Shown in pieces: positions 1 to 8,239 of a DNA stretch of 64,000 nucleotides (the stretch's first letter is position 1; the number at the start of each line of letters is the position of its first letter). A model generated the notes under the pieces. That model was not told where the DNA came from. It saw nothing but the letters and a program-made list of their open reading frames with translations, and ran no database searches. Origin of the DNA: Pseudomonas putida (GTDB lineage: Bacteria; Pseudomonadota; Gammaproteobacteria; Pseudomonadales; Pseudomonadaceae). Made by a program: the position numbers and the translations under genes. The stretch is from assembly GCF_004357765.1 (NCBI RefSeq), contig NZ_SMTE01000017.1, positions 50,675 through 114,674 of the forward strand, in the 5' to 3' direction.

Positions 1-670
1 CGGCGCCTTTGGCGAGCGTGTACGCGAGATCGGCTCGACCTTCGCCGAGTTGGTGCACCAGGTGCGCGAGCAGCAGCCCCAGGCAGTGCCGCAACTGAGC
101 GCGGGCGCGAGCCTGGCGGCCAAGTCCCAGGCCATCGGCTACGCCATGCACATGGACTTTCTCGGTCGTCACAGCGCCAGCCAGGCGCCACAGTTGGTCA
201 GCGCCTGGGCCGCTGATCGCGACCTGACCAATCCAGCGCTGCCGAGCCTGCAGGTATGCGTGATGCTGACCAAGCTGCAGCTCAACGATCTGCAGCAATC
301 ACTGAAGCTGATCGTCGATGCTGCGCGCAAGACCCGCAGCTCGCCGGGCGACTTCTTCAACGAGATCGCCAGCGCCAGTGCCTACATGAGCCGTGACCCC
401 GGCGCCTTGCGCAAAGGTGCCAACCTCGCCCAGGGCGGCGTGTTGGGCGAATACCTCGAAGGCCTGCCATACCGCAGCAAGTCCCTGAGCATGACCCAGG
501 ACCTGTGGCTGTCGCTGTCGGTGGCCGAGCAGGAGGATTTCATCGACGAGCTCGAGTCGAAGATCCGCCTGTACGAGACCTTCCACAACGATATGGCCAA
601 CTGGGTGCGCTTCGGCAAGGCCGAGCCGGGCGATGCCTTGTACCGTGTCCCGTTGTCGACGCTGCCATGA
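1..670 (+). CDS. ppkA: C-terminal part of a T6SS threonine kinase PpkA-like protein (5' end outside window)
   Basis: An open frame runs from base 2 to the TGA at 668-670 with no convincing start, so this is the last 222 residues of a longer protein. The visible part is mostly helical with no kinase motifs, and ends GDALYRVPLSTLP. Its stop overlaps the tagT start (ATGA). In P. aeruginosa the gene just upstream of tagT in the H1-T6SS cluster is ppkA, a membrane Ser/Thr kinase with a C-terminal von Willebrand A region that phosphorylates Fha to activate secretion. The call rests on this gene order and the kind of C-terminus seen; the kinase domain itself lies outside the window, so identity is inferred. 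Confidence 0.6.
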   Translation, partial: GAFGERVREIGSTFAELVHQVREQQPQAVPQLSAGASLAAKSQAIGYAMHMDFLGRHSASQAPQLVSAWAADRDLTNPALPSLQVCVMLTKLQLNDLQQSLKLIVDAARKTRSSPGDFFNEIASASAYMSRDPGALRKGANLAQGGVLGEYLEGLPYRSKSLSMTQDLWLSLSVAEQEDFIDELESKIRLYETFHNDMANWVRFGKAEPGDALYRVPLSTLP

Positions 671-1374
671 TGATCAGCCTGAACGGGGTGCGCAAGACAC
701 GCGGGCAGGGTGCCCAGCGCTACAGCCTGCAGGTCGATAGCCTCGAGTTGGCGGTGGGTGCGCGGGTGGCCTTGGTCGGCCCCAGCGGCTGTGGCAAGAG
801 CACCTTGCTCGACCTGCTGGCGCTGGTGCTGGCCCCCGACATCGCCGAGGGCTTCATGCTCGGCAACGCCGATGTCGCGGGCCTCTGGCGTCAGCGCCGC
901 CTCGACCGGCTTGCCGCGCTGCGCAGTCGGCAGCTGGGCTATGTGCTGCAGGCAGGCGGGCTGCTGGGCTTTCTCGATGTGCGCGGCAATATCCGCCTGC
1001 CCCGGCAACTGCTGGGCCTGGGCGAAGACGGCAGCGTCGAGCGCCTGGCCGAAGCGCTGGATGTGCACGATCAGTTGTCCAAGAAACCCGCCGCGCTGTC
1101 CCTTGGCCAACGCCAGCGAGTCAGTTGCGCCCGGGCCCTGGCCCATGCACCGGCGCTGCTGCTGGCCGACGAACCCACGGCGGCGCTGGACCCGGTGAAT
1201 GCCGAGCGGGTCATGCAGTTGTTGTTGCGTGAGGCGCAGGCTCGCCAGGTAACCTGCGTGGTCGCCACCCACGACGAAGCGCTGGCCCGCGCAGCCGGGT
1301 TGAATGTGTTGCGCATGGCCTGCCGGCGCGATGCCGACGGCGGTGTCACCGCCACCTTGGAGCAGGCCGCCTGA
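667..1374 (+). CDS. tagT: TagT-like ABC transporter ATPase of the T6SS phosphorylation pathway
   Basis: This 235-aa protein is an ABC ATPase: Walker A GPSGCGKST at about residues 38-46, signature LSLGQRQR near 141, Walker B LLLADEP just after. It is of the LolD/MacB size and type that partners with an FtsX-like permease, which is the next gene. In P. aeruginosa TagT and TagS form an inner-membrane complex that acts upstream of PpkA in switching on the H1-T6SS. The start ATG at 667 overlaps the preceding stop, and the stop overlaps the tagS start by one base, so the genes are translationally coupled. An ordinary LolCDE-type role is possible, but the following tagR and tagQ argue for Tag. Confidence 0.85.
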   Translation: MMISLNGVRKTRGQGAQRYSLQVDSLELAVGARVALVGPSGCGKSTLLDLLALVLAPDIAEGFMLGNADVAGLWRQRRLDRLAALRSRQLGYVLQAGGLLGFLDVRGNIRLPRQLLGLGEDGSVERLAEALDVHDQLSKKPAALSLGQRQRVSCARALAHAPALLLADEPTAALDPVNAERVMQLLLREAQARQVTCVVATHDEALARAAGLNVLRMACRRDADGGVTATLEQAA

Positions 1375-2576
1375 TGCGCCCGTGGCTGATCGCCGGGCTG
1401 GCCTGGCAGGATTATCGCAACGATGCGCGGCTGTCGGCGTGCAGCGTGTTGGCGTTGGTGGCGGTGATCGCGCCGCTGCTGGTGCTGTTTGGGCTCAAGT
1501 TCGGCCTGGTCGGCAGCCTGACCGAGCGACTGCAACGGGACCCGGCCGTACGCGAGATCATCCCCCTTGGCGGCGGGCGTTATCGCGCTGACTTCATCCA
1601 GCAATTGGCCCAGCGCCCCGACGTGGCGTTCGCCATCCCCCGGACCCGGCAGATCGCCGCCACCGCCGAGCTGTTGCTGCCCGCTCAGGGGCGCGCGGTG
1701 ACCGTCGAAATGATCCCCACCGCTGCTGGCGACCCGCTGTTGCAGCAGGTGTCGCCAGCGCAGGGCCTGCAGCAGGTGGTGCTGAGCTTCACTGCTGCCG
1801 AGAAGCTTGGCGCCCAGGTCGGCGATGAACTGCAGGCCAGTTTCAGCCGCCAGCAGGCCGGCCAGGTGCAATGGCGCCAGCTGCCGCTGCAGGTGAGCGC
1901 CGTGCTGCCGCTGGCGGCGTTCGAGCGCGACGGGTTGTTCGCCTCGCTGGGTCTGCTCGAGGCCGTCGAAGACTACCGCGACGGGCGCGCCGTGCCTGCG
2001 TTGGGCTGGCCGGGCGAGACGCCAGGCAGCGACGCCCAGCGGGTGTATCCGGCGTTTCGCCTGTATGCCCGCGAGCTTGCCGACGTCGAGCCGCTGCGCG
2101 AATACTTCGCCGCACGCAATTGGCTGGTGTCGACCCAGGCCGCGCAGATCGCCCAGGTGCAGACCCTCAGCCGCAACCTTGACCTGGTGTTCTGGATCAT
2201 CACCGGCCTCGCCGTGGCCGGCGCCGTGGCGGCCATCGCTGCAGGCGCGGTGGCGGCGGTGCAGCGCAAGCAACGCGAGCTGGCAGTGTTGCGCCTGCTG
2301 GGCTTCGGCACGGTCGCGCTGCTGCTGTTCGTGGTGCTGCAGGCGCTGTACAGCGGCGTGCTGGCGGCAGCCGCTGCCGGGGGCCTGTATCTGTTGGCCG
2401 AGCACGGCCTCAACCGAATGTTCATGCAGGTGCCGGGCGAGTACGCCAGTCACCTGTTGCCGATGCACTTCCTCGTTGCGCTGTGTGCCGTGCTGCTGGC
2501 CAGCATGGCCGCTGCCGCCCTGGGCGGCTGGCGGGTGGCGCGCATCGATGCCAGCCAAGGAATCCGTGATGTCTGA
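1374..2576 (+). CDS. tagS: TagS-like FtsX-family permease of the T6SS phosphorylation pathway
   Basis: This 400-aa protein has the MacB/FtsX permease layout: one N-terminal membrane segment (about residues 18-42), a large periplasmic domain, then three C-terminal membrane segments from about 265 to the end, with the typical QRKQRELAVLRLLGF stretch after the second segment. It would form the membrane part of the TagTS complex. It overlaps tagT by one base and tagR by eight, so dosage is probably linked. Length and topology fit TagS; the catalytic partner directly upstream supports the call. No frameshift or missing part is seen. Confidence 0.85.
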   Translation: MRPWLIAGLAWQDYRNDARLSACSVLALVAVIAPLLVLFGLKFGLVGSLTERLQRDPAVREIIPLGGGRYRADFIQQLAQRPDVAFAIPRTRQIAATAELLLPAQGRAVTVEMIPTAAGDPLLQQVSPAQGLQQVVLSFTAAEKLGAQVGDELQASFSRQQAGQVQWRQLPLQVSAVLPLAAFERDGLFASLGLLEAVEDYRDGRAVPALGWPGETPGSDAQRVYPAFRLYARELADVEPLREYFAARNWLVSTQAAQIAQVQTLSRNLDLVFWIITGLAVAGAVAAIAAGAVAAVQRKQRELAVLRLLGFGTVALLLFVVLQALYSGVLAAAAAGGLYLLAEHGLNRMFMQVPGEYASHLLPMHFLVALCAVLLASMAAAALGGWRVARIDASQGIRDV

Positions 2577-4347
2577 CCTTCGCCTCGGGGCCGTGGCCCT
2601 GTTCCTGTCCACCTTGAGCCTGGCGGCCTGCTCGCCGGGCGACGAACAGCCAGCCAAGCCTGACGCACCTGCCAGCGCCTCGGCGCAGCCGGTCGACAGC
2701 ACCCGGTTGGACAACCCCAAACCGTTGCCGGGCGATGTCAGCCTGCCGCTGCCGTGCGGCGGCGAACTGGTGCTGCGCAGTGTCTACGTGCTGGCCCAAG
2801 GCAGCCTGGACGACCGCGAGGTCAATCTCGGCTACCCGTTCAGCGAAGGCGAGCCCGGCTACAAGCAATCATTCATCTCCGGCTACCGCCGCGACTTCAT
2901 CAACGGCCAGTTCGCGCTGCAGGACCTGTCGCCCGGCTGGCAGAAGGCGGTCGCCCCGACCTTGCCCAAGCTCGATCAGGGTGGCCCGCTCAAGCCGATG
3001 ATGTACTTCATCGGCAAATACGAAGTCACCGCGCGCCAATACGCCCAGGTCATGGCCCAGGCCCAGTCGTTGGCCAGCGGCGCAGCGGCGCCGGCCTGTG
3101 AGCCCGAGACCACGGCGGCGGGGCGCTTACCCAAGGTCAAGCTGTCGCGCTTCGAGGCCGAGCGCTTTGCCGCCGTGTACAGCGCTTGGTTGCTCAAGCA
3201 CCACCGCGACCTGCTGCCGGTCAGTGGCCGTGGTAGCAAGTCCGAGGACGGCGGAGTCGGTTTCGTGCGCCTGCCCACCGAAGTGGAATGGGAGTTCGCC
3301 GCCCGCGGTGGTTCGGCCGTGAGCCGCCAGGAGCTGGAAGGGCGGTTGTTCCCGCGCAGGGTCGAGGGCAGCGACAGCGATGGGCCGCTGGGCGACTGGG
3401 CGGTGTACAACCAGGTGGCCGGCGGCACCGGCCAGGCTGCGCGCTTGATGCCGATTGGCACCAAGCTGCCGAACCCGCTGGGGCTGTTCGATGTGATCGG
3501 CAACGCCGCCGAGATGGTCCAGGAGTCTTTCCAGCTGGTACATGCCGGCAGGCTGCAAGGCGCCTATGGCGGCTTCGTGGTCAAGGGCGGCAACTACCTC
3601 GAAGGCGAGGGCACGCTGTTCACCGGCATGCGCCGCGAATACCCCTTGTTCGGCGCCGACGGCACCGAGCAGCGCAATGCGACCACCGGTTTCCGGGTCG
3701 CCATCGGTGCGCTGTCGGCACCGCGCTCGCGTTATCAGGAACTGTTCGAGCAATGGCAGAAAGAGGGCCGTCTGACCAGCCTGACCGACGACATCGACGC
3801 CGCCCAGGACCCGACCAAGCGCCTGGACAGCATCATCGCCGCCACTGTCGACCCGCGCCAGCAGGCCGAACTGGGCCTGGTCAACGAAGAGCTCAAGCGC
3901 AGCGTCTCGCTGATCGGCCGTCAGCGCGAGGAAGCTGCCGGCAACCTGATCCAGTCGGCCGCGTTGGTCGCCGAGACCATCAACAACTACAACATCCGCC
4001 TGACCAACCTGCGCAATACCCAGGCCGAGGCCAAGGCGCGTGGCGACCAGACCACGGTGCGCATGTACGCCGCCGCCATCGCCAACGGTCGCGCCGCCCT
4101 CGATGGTGCGGTGGCGATCTACATCGACAACCTGGCCAGCGGCACGCGCTACACCGATGCGGTGATTCAGGCGCAGTTCCAGCGGGTCAAGGAAGAGCTC
4201 AATCGCAAGCCGGTCCTGGGCAAGAGCCTGATGAACCGCGCCACCCTGTTCGTCCGCCACGTTGGGGAGTACCGCCAGAACCGGCGGGCCGACCCGGCGA
4301 CGATCCTCAAGGAGCTCCTGGCGTCGGCCGCCGCGCGGCCTTCGTAG
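2569..4347 (+). CDS. tagR: TagR-like SUMF1/formylglycine-generating-enzyme-fold protein, predicted lipoprotein
   Basis: A 592-aa exported protein. Residues 1-20 form a signal sequence ending in the lipobox LAAC (Cys at about 21), so it is probably lipidated. The middle third carries a SUMF1-like sulfatase-modifying fold: YFIGKYEVTARQYAQVM, then RLPTEVEWEFAARGG, then GGNYLEGEGT and GFRVAIGAL. The last 190 residues are helical, with coiled-coil potential. In P. aeruginosa TagR acts in the periplasm to promote PpkA activation. The start ATG at 2569 overlaps tagS. Whether it modifies anything is unknown; related TagR proteins are thought to work as binding scaffolds rather than enzymes. Confidence 0.85.
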   Translation: MSDLRLGAVALFLSTLSLAACSPGDEQPAKPDAPASASAQPVDSTRLDNPKPLPGDVSLPLPCGGELVLRSVYVLAQGSLDDREVNLGYPFSEGEPGYKQSFISGYRRDFINGQFALQDLSPGWQKAVAPTLPKLDQGGPLKPMMYFIGKYEVTARQYAQVMAQAQSLASGAAAPACEPETTAAGRLPKVKLSRFEAERFAAVYSAWLLKHHRDLLPVSGRGSKSEDGGVGFVRLPTEVEWEFAARGGSAVSRQELEGRLFPRRVEGSDSDGPLGDWAVYNQVAGGTGQAARLMPIGTKLPNPLGLFDVIGNAAEMVQESFQLVHAGRLQGAYGGFVVKGGNYLEGEGTLFTGMRREYPLFGADGTEQRNATTGFRVAIGALSAPRSRYQELFEQWQKEGRLTSLTDDIDAAQDPTKRLDSIIAATVDPRQQAELGLVNEELKRSVSLIGRQREEAAGNLIQSAALVAETINNYNIRLTNLRNTQAEAKARGDQTTVRMYAAAIANGRAALDGAVAIYIDNLASGTRYTDAVIQAQFQRVKEELNRKPVLGKSLMNRATLFVRHVGEYRQNRRADPATILKELLASAAARPS

Positions 4348-4420
4348 TGGTTTCTGGCTGTTGTAACCCCGGGGTGGCATGAGGCTCCCCGGTTCGATCC
4401 ACCCACGTGAGAAAAGTGAC

Positions 4421-5302
4421 ATGTTCAAGACCTTCATCACGGCCTCCCAGGCCCGTTCCACCCTGCTGCTGGCGGCAGGCTTCAGTACCGTTCTGCTGGC
4501 TGGCTGCTCCAGCTCGCCGGTCTCCAAGGTCGGTGCCACGACCAAGGTCGAGTACTACCCGAGCTGCTACGAGCCGGTGCAGCACCTGCGCTCCACCGAC
4601 GGTGACATGACCAAGTCGGTTGCCAGCGGCGCGGTCATCGGTGCGCTCGGCGGTGCCTTGACCGGCGCCTTGGTCGACAAGGAAAACCGTGGCCGCAACG
4701 CCGCCATCGGTGCAGCGGGTGGCGCCCTGGTCGGCGGCGCAGCCGGTTACTACACCGAGCGCCAGAAGCAGATCAGCGACGACAAGCAGCGTATCGCTTC
4801 GTACGCCACCGACATCGACAAGAGCGCTGCCGACCTCGACCGCACCACCGCCTACGCCAAGGCGTCGCAGAGCTGCTATCAGCGCGAGTTCAGCAGCCTG
4901 ATCGAAGGCCGCAAGGCCAACCGCATCAACGACACCGAAGGACGCAAGCGCCTGGCCGAGATCGTCTCCGGCCTGCAGGAGTCGAACCAGCTGTTGGCCA
5001 CCGTCAATGGCCGCGTCGCGGAAAACCTCGACAGTTACACCCAGGCTTACGAGCAAGACCTCAAGCAGGTGGGTGTAGCGCGTACCGAAGTGGCGAAGGT
5101 CGCCACCCCGACCAGCAAGACCAAGAAAGTGAGCAAGAGCGTGCCGCAAGAGGCCGTCGCCACCGAGAAGACCTTGCAGAAGGCCACCACCAAGAAGGCC
5201 GAGGCACAGCAGGTCGCCAATGCCGGTGTGGCCCAGGTCAACAAGATGTGCAACAGCCCCGACATGGGTGACTGGGCGCCGGTCCCTTGCCCGAACGTGT
5301 AA
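4421..5302 (+). CDS. tagQ: TagQ-like outer-membrane lipoprotein
   Basis: A 293-aa predicted lipoprotein. From the chosen ATG at 4421 the signal peptide ends in LLAGC (Cys about residue 27); a longer start at 4379 would push the signal inwards and is less likely. After the lipid anchor comes a glycine-zipper stretch (about residues 65-110, repeated GAxxGAxGGA patterns), then a helical region and a Lys/Thr-rich tail. In P. aeruginosa TagQ is an outer-membrane lipoprotein that tethers TagR. Position as the last gene after tagR fits. A weak Shine-Dalgarno, GAGAAAAG, precedes the start. Confidence 0.8.
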   Translation: MFKTFITASQARSTLLLAAGFSTVLLAGCSSSPVSKVGATTKVEYYPSCYEPVQHLRSTDGDMTKSVASGAVIGALGGALTGALVDKENRGRNAAIGAAGGALVGGAAGYYTERQKQISDDKQRIASYATDIDKSAADLDRTTAYAKASQSCYQREFSSLIEGRKANRINDTEGRKRLAEIVSGLQESNQLLATVNGRVAENLDSYTQAYEQDLKQVGVARTEVAKVATPTSKTKKVSKSVPQEAVATEKTLQKATTKKAEAQQVANAGVAQVNKMCNSPDMGDWAPVPCPNV

Positions 5303-5345
5303 ATCCACGCTTCGTTGCGCTCGCGCCTGCGCACGTGCTGCCTTT

Positions 5346-5365
5346 GGCAGGTCTTGTGACCTGCC
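5346..5365 (+). terminator. hairpin after tagQ
   Basis: Perfect 8-bp stem GGCAGGTC/GACCTGCC around a TTGT loop, 43 bases after the tagQ stop. No U-run follows, so it may only weaken read-through into the next gene cluster. Confidence 0.4.
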
Positions 5366-5416
5366 GGGCAAGCGCGTGGGCCGGCGCAGCGGCTTGTCGA
5401 CCGAAGGAGAGTTGTC

Positions 5417-6322
5417 GTGAGTGATCTATTGCCCGATGTGCTGGGCCGCAACCGTCAGCAGATGGCGCGTCAGCGGCTGTTGTTGAGCCTTGACCAGCAG
5501 AAGCTGTTCAGGGCCATCGATGCCGACCCTGGCATCGTCGGCGCTGGCGTCGTCTACATCGATGCCCAGTACAACGTCATCGTGCTACGTGAATTTCAGC
5601 CGATCTGCAGTATCGCGCCCAAGCGCATCATCCTGCAGGAGGCGCCGCCTTATACCTCGCCCGAGCAGTTCATGACCCAGTTGCAGACTGGCGCTCGCGA
5701 GCGCAAGGTGGTCAGCGAGGCCGTGAATGCGACCGCCAGCTGTCTGTCTGCAGCTCTGGGCTGGATCGTCATGTTCAGTGGCACCGTTGCCGTGCCGTTC
5801 ACCGCCGGTGCCAGCCTGACCCTCACCGCCGTGGGTTACGCGGCTGCCGCTGCCGGGACTGGGCAGTGCATGATGGGCGCTTACCGCGTTTACAACGAAA
5901 TGAACGACCCGGAGCAAAACGACTGGCTCGACAACAACGACACCGTGCAGACTGTGATGGGTATCCTCGATGGTGTCTCGCTGCTGGGCGTCGGCGCCTC
6001 GGGCGCGACCACGGTGCGTTTCCTGCAAGTGCGTAAGGCCGCGACCGGTAAAGGCTGGACAGAGCTGTTCCATAACCTCAGCCGCCAGCAACGCAAGGCA
6101 CTGGCCAAGGAATTATTGCTGATCAAGCACCCGTCGCTCACGGCCAAGCAGCTCAAGCTGCAGCAAGCTGCGGGCACGGCGATCAAGCGTTTTACCCCTA
6201 CAGAGATCCAGCACGCCACCAAGACCCTTATCCAGGATTCGATCGGCGCGTTGTCTGGCTTTGGCAGCAGTAGCTTCGTGCAATCGGTTGCAGTGGGGCT
6301 TTACGAGGAGATCAGCGAGTGA
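5417..6322 (+). CDS. 301-aa protein of unknown function downstream of the T6SS tag genes; effector candidate
   Basis: Starts at GTG 5417 behind a good AAGGAGAG. No enzyme motif is recognised. Residues about 105-145 are two adjacent hydrophobic stretches rich in Ala, Gly and Thr, followed by an Asn/Asp-rich turn (about 158-177) and a second hydrophobic patch (VMGILDGVSLLGVGASG). The N-terminal 80 residues look soluble, with PKRIILQEAPPYTS. From memory, relatives in Pseudomonas sit beside T6SS genes and are labelled NAD synthetase, but the SGGxDS loop of that enzyme is absent, so the label should not be used. The next gene overlaps by four bases, so the two are co-made. A membrane-active effector or chaperone-like accessory is possible; function unknown. 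Confidence 0.75.
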   Translation: MSDLLPDVLGRNRQQMARQRLLLSLDQQKLFRAIDADPGIVGAGVVYIDAQYNVIVLREFQPICSIAPKRIILQEAPPYTSPEQFMTQLQTGARERKVVSEAVNATASCLSAALGWIVMFSGTVAVPFTAGASLTLTAVGYAAAAAGTGQCMMGAYRVYNEMNDPEQNDWLDNNDTVQTVMGILDGVSLLGVGASGATTVRFLQVRKAATGKGWTELFHNLSRQQRKALAKELLLIKHPSLTAKQLKLQQAAGTAIKRFTPTEIQHATKTLIQDSIGALSGFGSSSFVQSVAVGLYEEISE

Positions 6323-6750
6323 CACGTGGCCAGGAACTACAGCGATTTCTTTCCCGTTATTTCGGCGTGTTCATCGCCGAGTTTTTCCTGTCCTGCCTGA
6401 CATTGGGCGGCACCGTCTCGTTGGTATTCTCCACCTATCTGCGTAGCCCCGACCGCGCGCAGCCCGTCATGGCGCTGGCCCTGGTAGCGGTGGTGAGTGC
6501 GGCTTCGCATATCGCCCTGGTGCGCGGCTATGCCTGGGGCGTGCGTGGGGTGATTGGGCTGGTCGTGATTGCGCTTCTCGCCGTGCTGCCGAGCTATGGC
6601 TACCGACCGCACATGGGCGGTTACGTCTCGATATTGCTGTTCGGCTTGACGGCGTTGTTGATCGTCAACAGTCAGCGCTACCGAGAGATGCGCGTTCAAC
6701 TGGTAGAGTACCGGCAGATTCGCAGGGCCAACCGTCAGGCGCTGAAGTGA
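6319..6750 (+). CDS. small membrane protein coupled to the preceding gene; immunity-protein candidate
   Basis: A 143-aa protein starting at GTG 6319 inside the stop of the upstream gene (GTGA). It has four likely membrane segments (about residues 14-38, 48-68, 73-92 and 100-118) and a basic C-terminal tail (REMRVQLVEYRQIRRANRQ). The family is not recognised. Tight coupling to a protein with a hydrophobic core, in a T6SS neighbourhood, fits an immunity or membrane-anchoring partner, but this is inference from position only. Confidence 0.7.
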   Translation: MTRGQELQRFLSRYFGVFIAEFFLSCLTLGGTVSLVFSTYLRSPDRAQPVMALALVAVVSAASHIALVRGYAWGVRGVIGLVVIALLAVLPSYGYRPHMGGYVSILLFGLTALLIVNSQRYREMRVQLVEYRQIRRANRQALK

Positions 6751-6782
6751 CCACTCTCACTGATACAACGAGGCAATTTTCG

Positions 6783-7238
6783 ATGATATTGCGCCGCCTG
6801 CGTACCGGGCTCGGATACCTGTTTTTGCCACTGCTCGCCGCCTGCAACGGGCACAAGGTCGAACGGGTCGTGGTGTATGAGAACAACGTCCATCACTGGC
6901 GTATCGAGCACGTGATGGCGCACAACTGGCCAGCGGGCACGCGCCAGTACTACGAAGTGTTCCTGAAGGACCGTTTGCTGATCCTGCCTGCCAAGGTCTT
7001 CGACGACGAGCGCGACATCCGCGAATTCATCGCAGCGGGTGGTTTCGATATCAGCAACTGGCGCAACGAAACGATCATCGTGGCGTTCGAGAACATCAAA
7101 AAGGGCACCAGCCAGCACCTGATTCGTTCGCTGATGCTGACCCCGGAGTATGCCGAAGGGCAGGTGATCGTGACGGACATGACCAGCCGTATGCAGGTGG
7201 TGGTAGAGCGCGTGGAGCCCCCGGTCGAGGCCAAGTAG
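6783..7238 (+). CDS. small lipoprotein of unknown function
   Basis: From the ATG at 6783 this is a 151-aa protein with a short Arg-rich n-region and a lipobox LLAAC (Cys at about residue 21). A GTG at 6747, overlapping the preceding stop, would add 12 residues before the signal and is less likely; GAGG lies about 10 bases before 6783. The mature part is a mixed alpha/beta domain of about 130 residues without recognisable motifs. It closes the three-gene unit that starts at 5417. A periplasmic immunity or accessory role is a guess. Confidence 0.7.
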   Translation: MILRRLRTGLGYLFLPLLAACNGHKVERVVVYENNVHHWRIEHVMAHNWPAGTRQYYEVFLKDRLLILPAKVFDDERDIREFIAAGGFDISNWRNETIIVAFENIKKGTSQHLIRSLMLTPEYAEGQVIVTDMTSRMQVVVERVEPPVEAK

Positions 7239-7290
7239 CCGCATGACCGGCCTACAGACTCACCGCCCTCTTGGTGCACGGCGCTGGCCC

Positions 7291-7318
7291 TGTAGGAGCG
7301 GGTTTACCCGCGAAGGGG
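7291..7318 (+). repeat. REP element
   Basis: P. putida-type REP: TGTAGGAGCGGGTTTACCCG followed by CGAAGGGG, with the GCGGGT/ACCCGC stem. The same unit recurs near 13564 and 13626 and, in variants, near 22092, 25141, 38815 and 38875. Confidence 0.85.
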
Positions 7319-7426
7319 CACCTCGATACTCAGAACATCTACGCACCTATGATGGATGCATATTTCCTAAATTTTGTATTTTAATTCCATTATTTATCTT
7401 TAAGGCCCATTTTTTTGTGGTTAAAA

Positions 7427-7464
7427 TCCATCTGCAATCGTCTTGTTTCATGCTCTTGGATGGA
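7427..7464 (+). promoter_or_regulatory. possible operator in the AT-rich leader of the hipB-like gene
   Basis: TCCATC at 7427-7432 and GATGGA at 7459-7464 form a widely spaced inverted repeat just before the hipB-like start; HipB proteins repress their own promoters at spaced inverted repeats. The surrounding 7340-7440 is strikingly AT-rich compared with the rest of the window. The ribosome site GGAGG is at 7462-7466. Confidence 0.25.
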
Positions 7465-7476
7465 GGACAGCCCTAG

Positions 7477-7794
7477 ATGCTGGATCTAAGCCTCAGCAAG
7501 CCTGCCGAAATCGTCAAACGCCTTTGTGAGCGCTTGCGCAGCGAACGGCTAGCGCAGCGGCTGACGCAAGCTGAGGTCGCTGCACGAGCGGGAATTGCCA
7601 CCAACACAGTATCCAGTCTGGAGGCAGGGCGCAGCGTCGGCTTCGAGAATCTGGTCCGGATCGCGATGGTGTTAGGGCGTGGACAAGAACTGGAACTGCT
7701 GTTCCAGCCTAGAGTGGAAAGTCTCGATGACTTGCAGCGGTACGAAGAGGCTGCCAAGCGTCAGCGTATAAAGCGCAGGCACGACCATGGCTGA
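7477..7794 (+). CDS. HipB-like Xre-family antitoxin/repressor
   Basis: A 105-aa protein with a helix-turn-helix in residues about 20-75: LTQAEVAARAGIATNTVSSLE is the recognition-helix part, preceded by LCERLRSERLAQR. It is the size and type of regulator found directly upstream of hipA. The start ATG at 7477 has GGAGG ten bases before it. The stop overlaps the start of a 56-codon hipA fragment by eight bases. With the toxin gene broken the regulator is an orphan; it may still bind DNA. The AT-rich leader suggests horizontal arrival. Confidence 0.85.
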   Translation: MLDLSLSKPAEIVKRLCERLRSERLAQRLTQAEVAARAGIATNTVSSLEAGRSVGFENLVRIAMVLGRGQELELLFQPRVESLDDLQRYEEAAKRQRIKRRHDHG

Positions 7795-7957
7795 GCGTGT
7801 GCGTGTCTATTACGAGGGATGGGGCGAGCGCTGGTTGTGGGGAACACTTGCATCCACCAAAGCTATCGCCGGTCGCCCGCAGATCGTTTTTGAGTACAGC
7901 GCCGATGCTCAGCAGCGCGGTTTGGAGCTGTCGTCATGGTGGGCCTTCCGGAAATAG
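7787..7957 (+). pseudogene. truncated hipA (first 56 codons)
   Basis: From ATG 7787 the frame reads MAERVRVYYEGWGERWLWGT, continues with a GRPQIVFEYSADA stretch and RGLELSS, then ends WWAFRK at a TAG (7955-7957). The first 50 residues match, from memory, the N-terminal HipA_N domain of HipA kinases, which are about 420 aa. The kinase core is missing, and none of its motifs is evident in the roughly 280 bases before the nrdB terminator. So this is a deletion remnant of a hipBA toxin-antitoxin pair, overlapping hipB by eight bases as an intact pair would. Confidence 0.7.
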
Positions 7958-8120
7958 AAGAGCCGTTTCTAACGGGAACGGGATTCCGCTGCGAAGCGTT
8001 CTTAGCGCTTGTACAAAGCTAACGTCCGTGGGCTGTGTTCACAATATCGTTGGCTGTAGGAAGGGGCTGTAAATGCGTGGCGCGCGGAGGGCACGACGCT
8101 TGTACAGTTGTGTTGATGAG

Positions 8121-8148
8121 ATCGAGCGCCGCCCGCGCGGCGCTCGAT
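8121..8148. repeat. GC-rich palindrome, P. putida-type intergenic repeat
   Basis: Perfect 12-bp stem ATCGAGCGCCGC/GCGGCGCTCGAT around a CCGC loop, in the gene-free stretch 7958-8185 after the hipA remnant. I recall this palindrome as a common dispersed repeat in P. putida genomes. Nothing else coding is seen in the stretch. Confidence 0.6.
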
Positions 8149-8185
8149 ATCCGCGACGCTGCAACTACCAAGACGAACGCCCAAT

Positions 8186-8212
8186 AAAAAAGGCCACCTC
8201 TCGGCAGCCTTT
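8186..8212 (-). terminator. nrdB terminator
   Basis: Read on the minus strand: AAAGGCTGCC-GAGA-GGTGGCCTTT with six or more U, 28 bases after the nrdB stop. The stem has two central mismatches. Confidence 0.75.
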
Positions 8213-8239
8213 CTTCAATGCTGATTCAACCTGGGAAAA

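Noticed and set aside
5417-6322. Naming this gene NAD synthetase
   Set aside because: No ATP-pyrophosphatase SGGxDS loop or other NadE motif is present; the name appears to be a propagated label.
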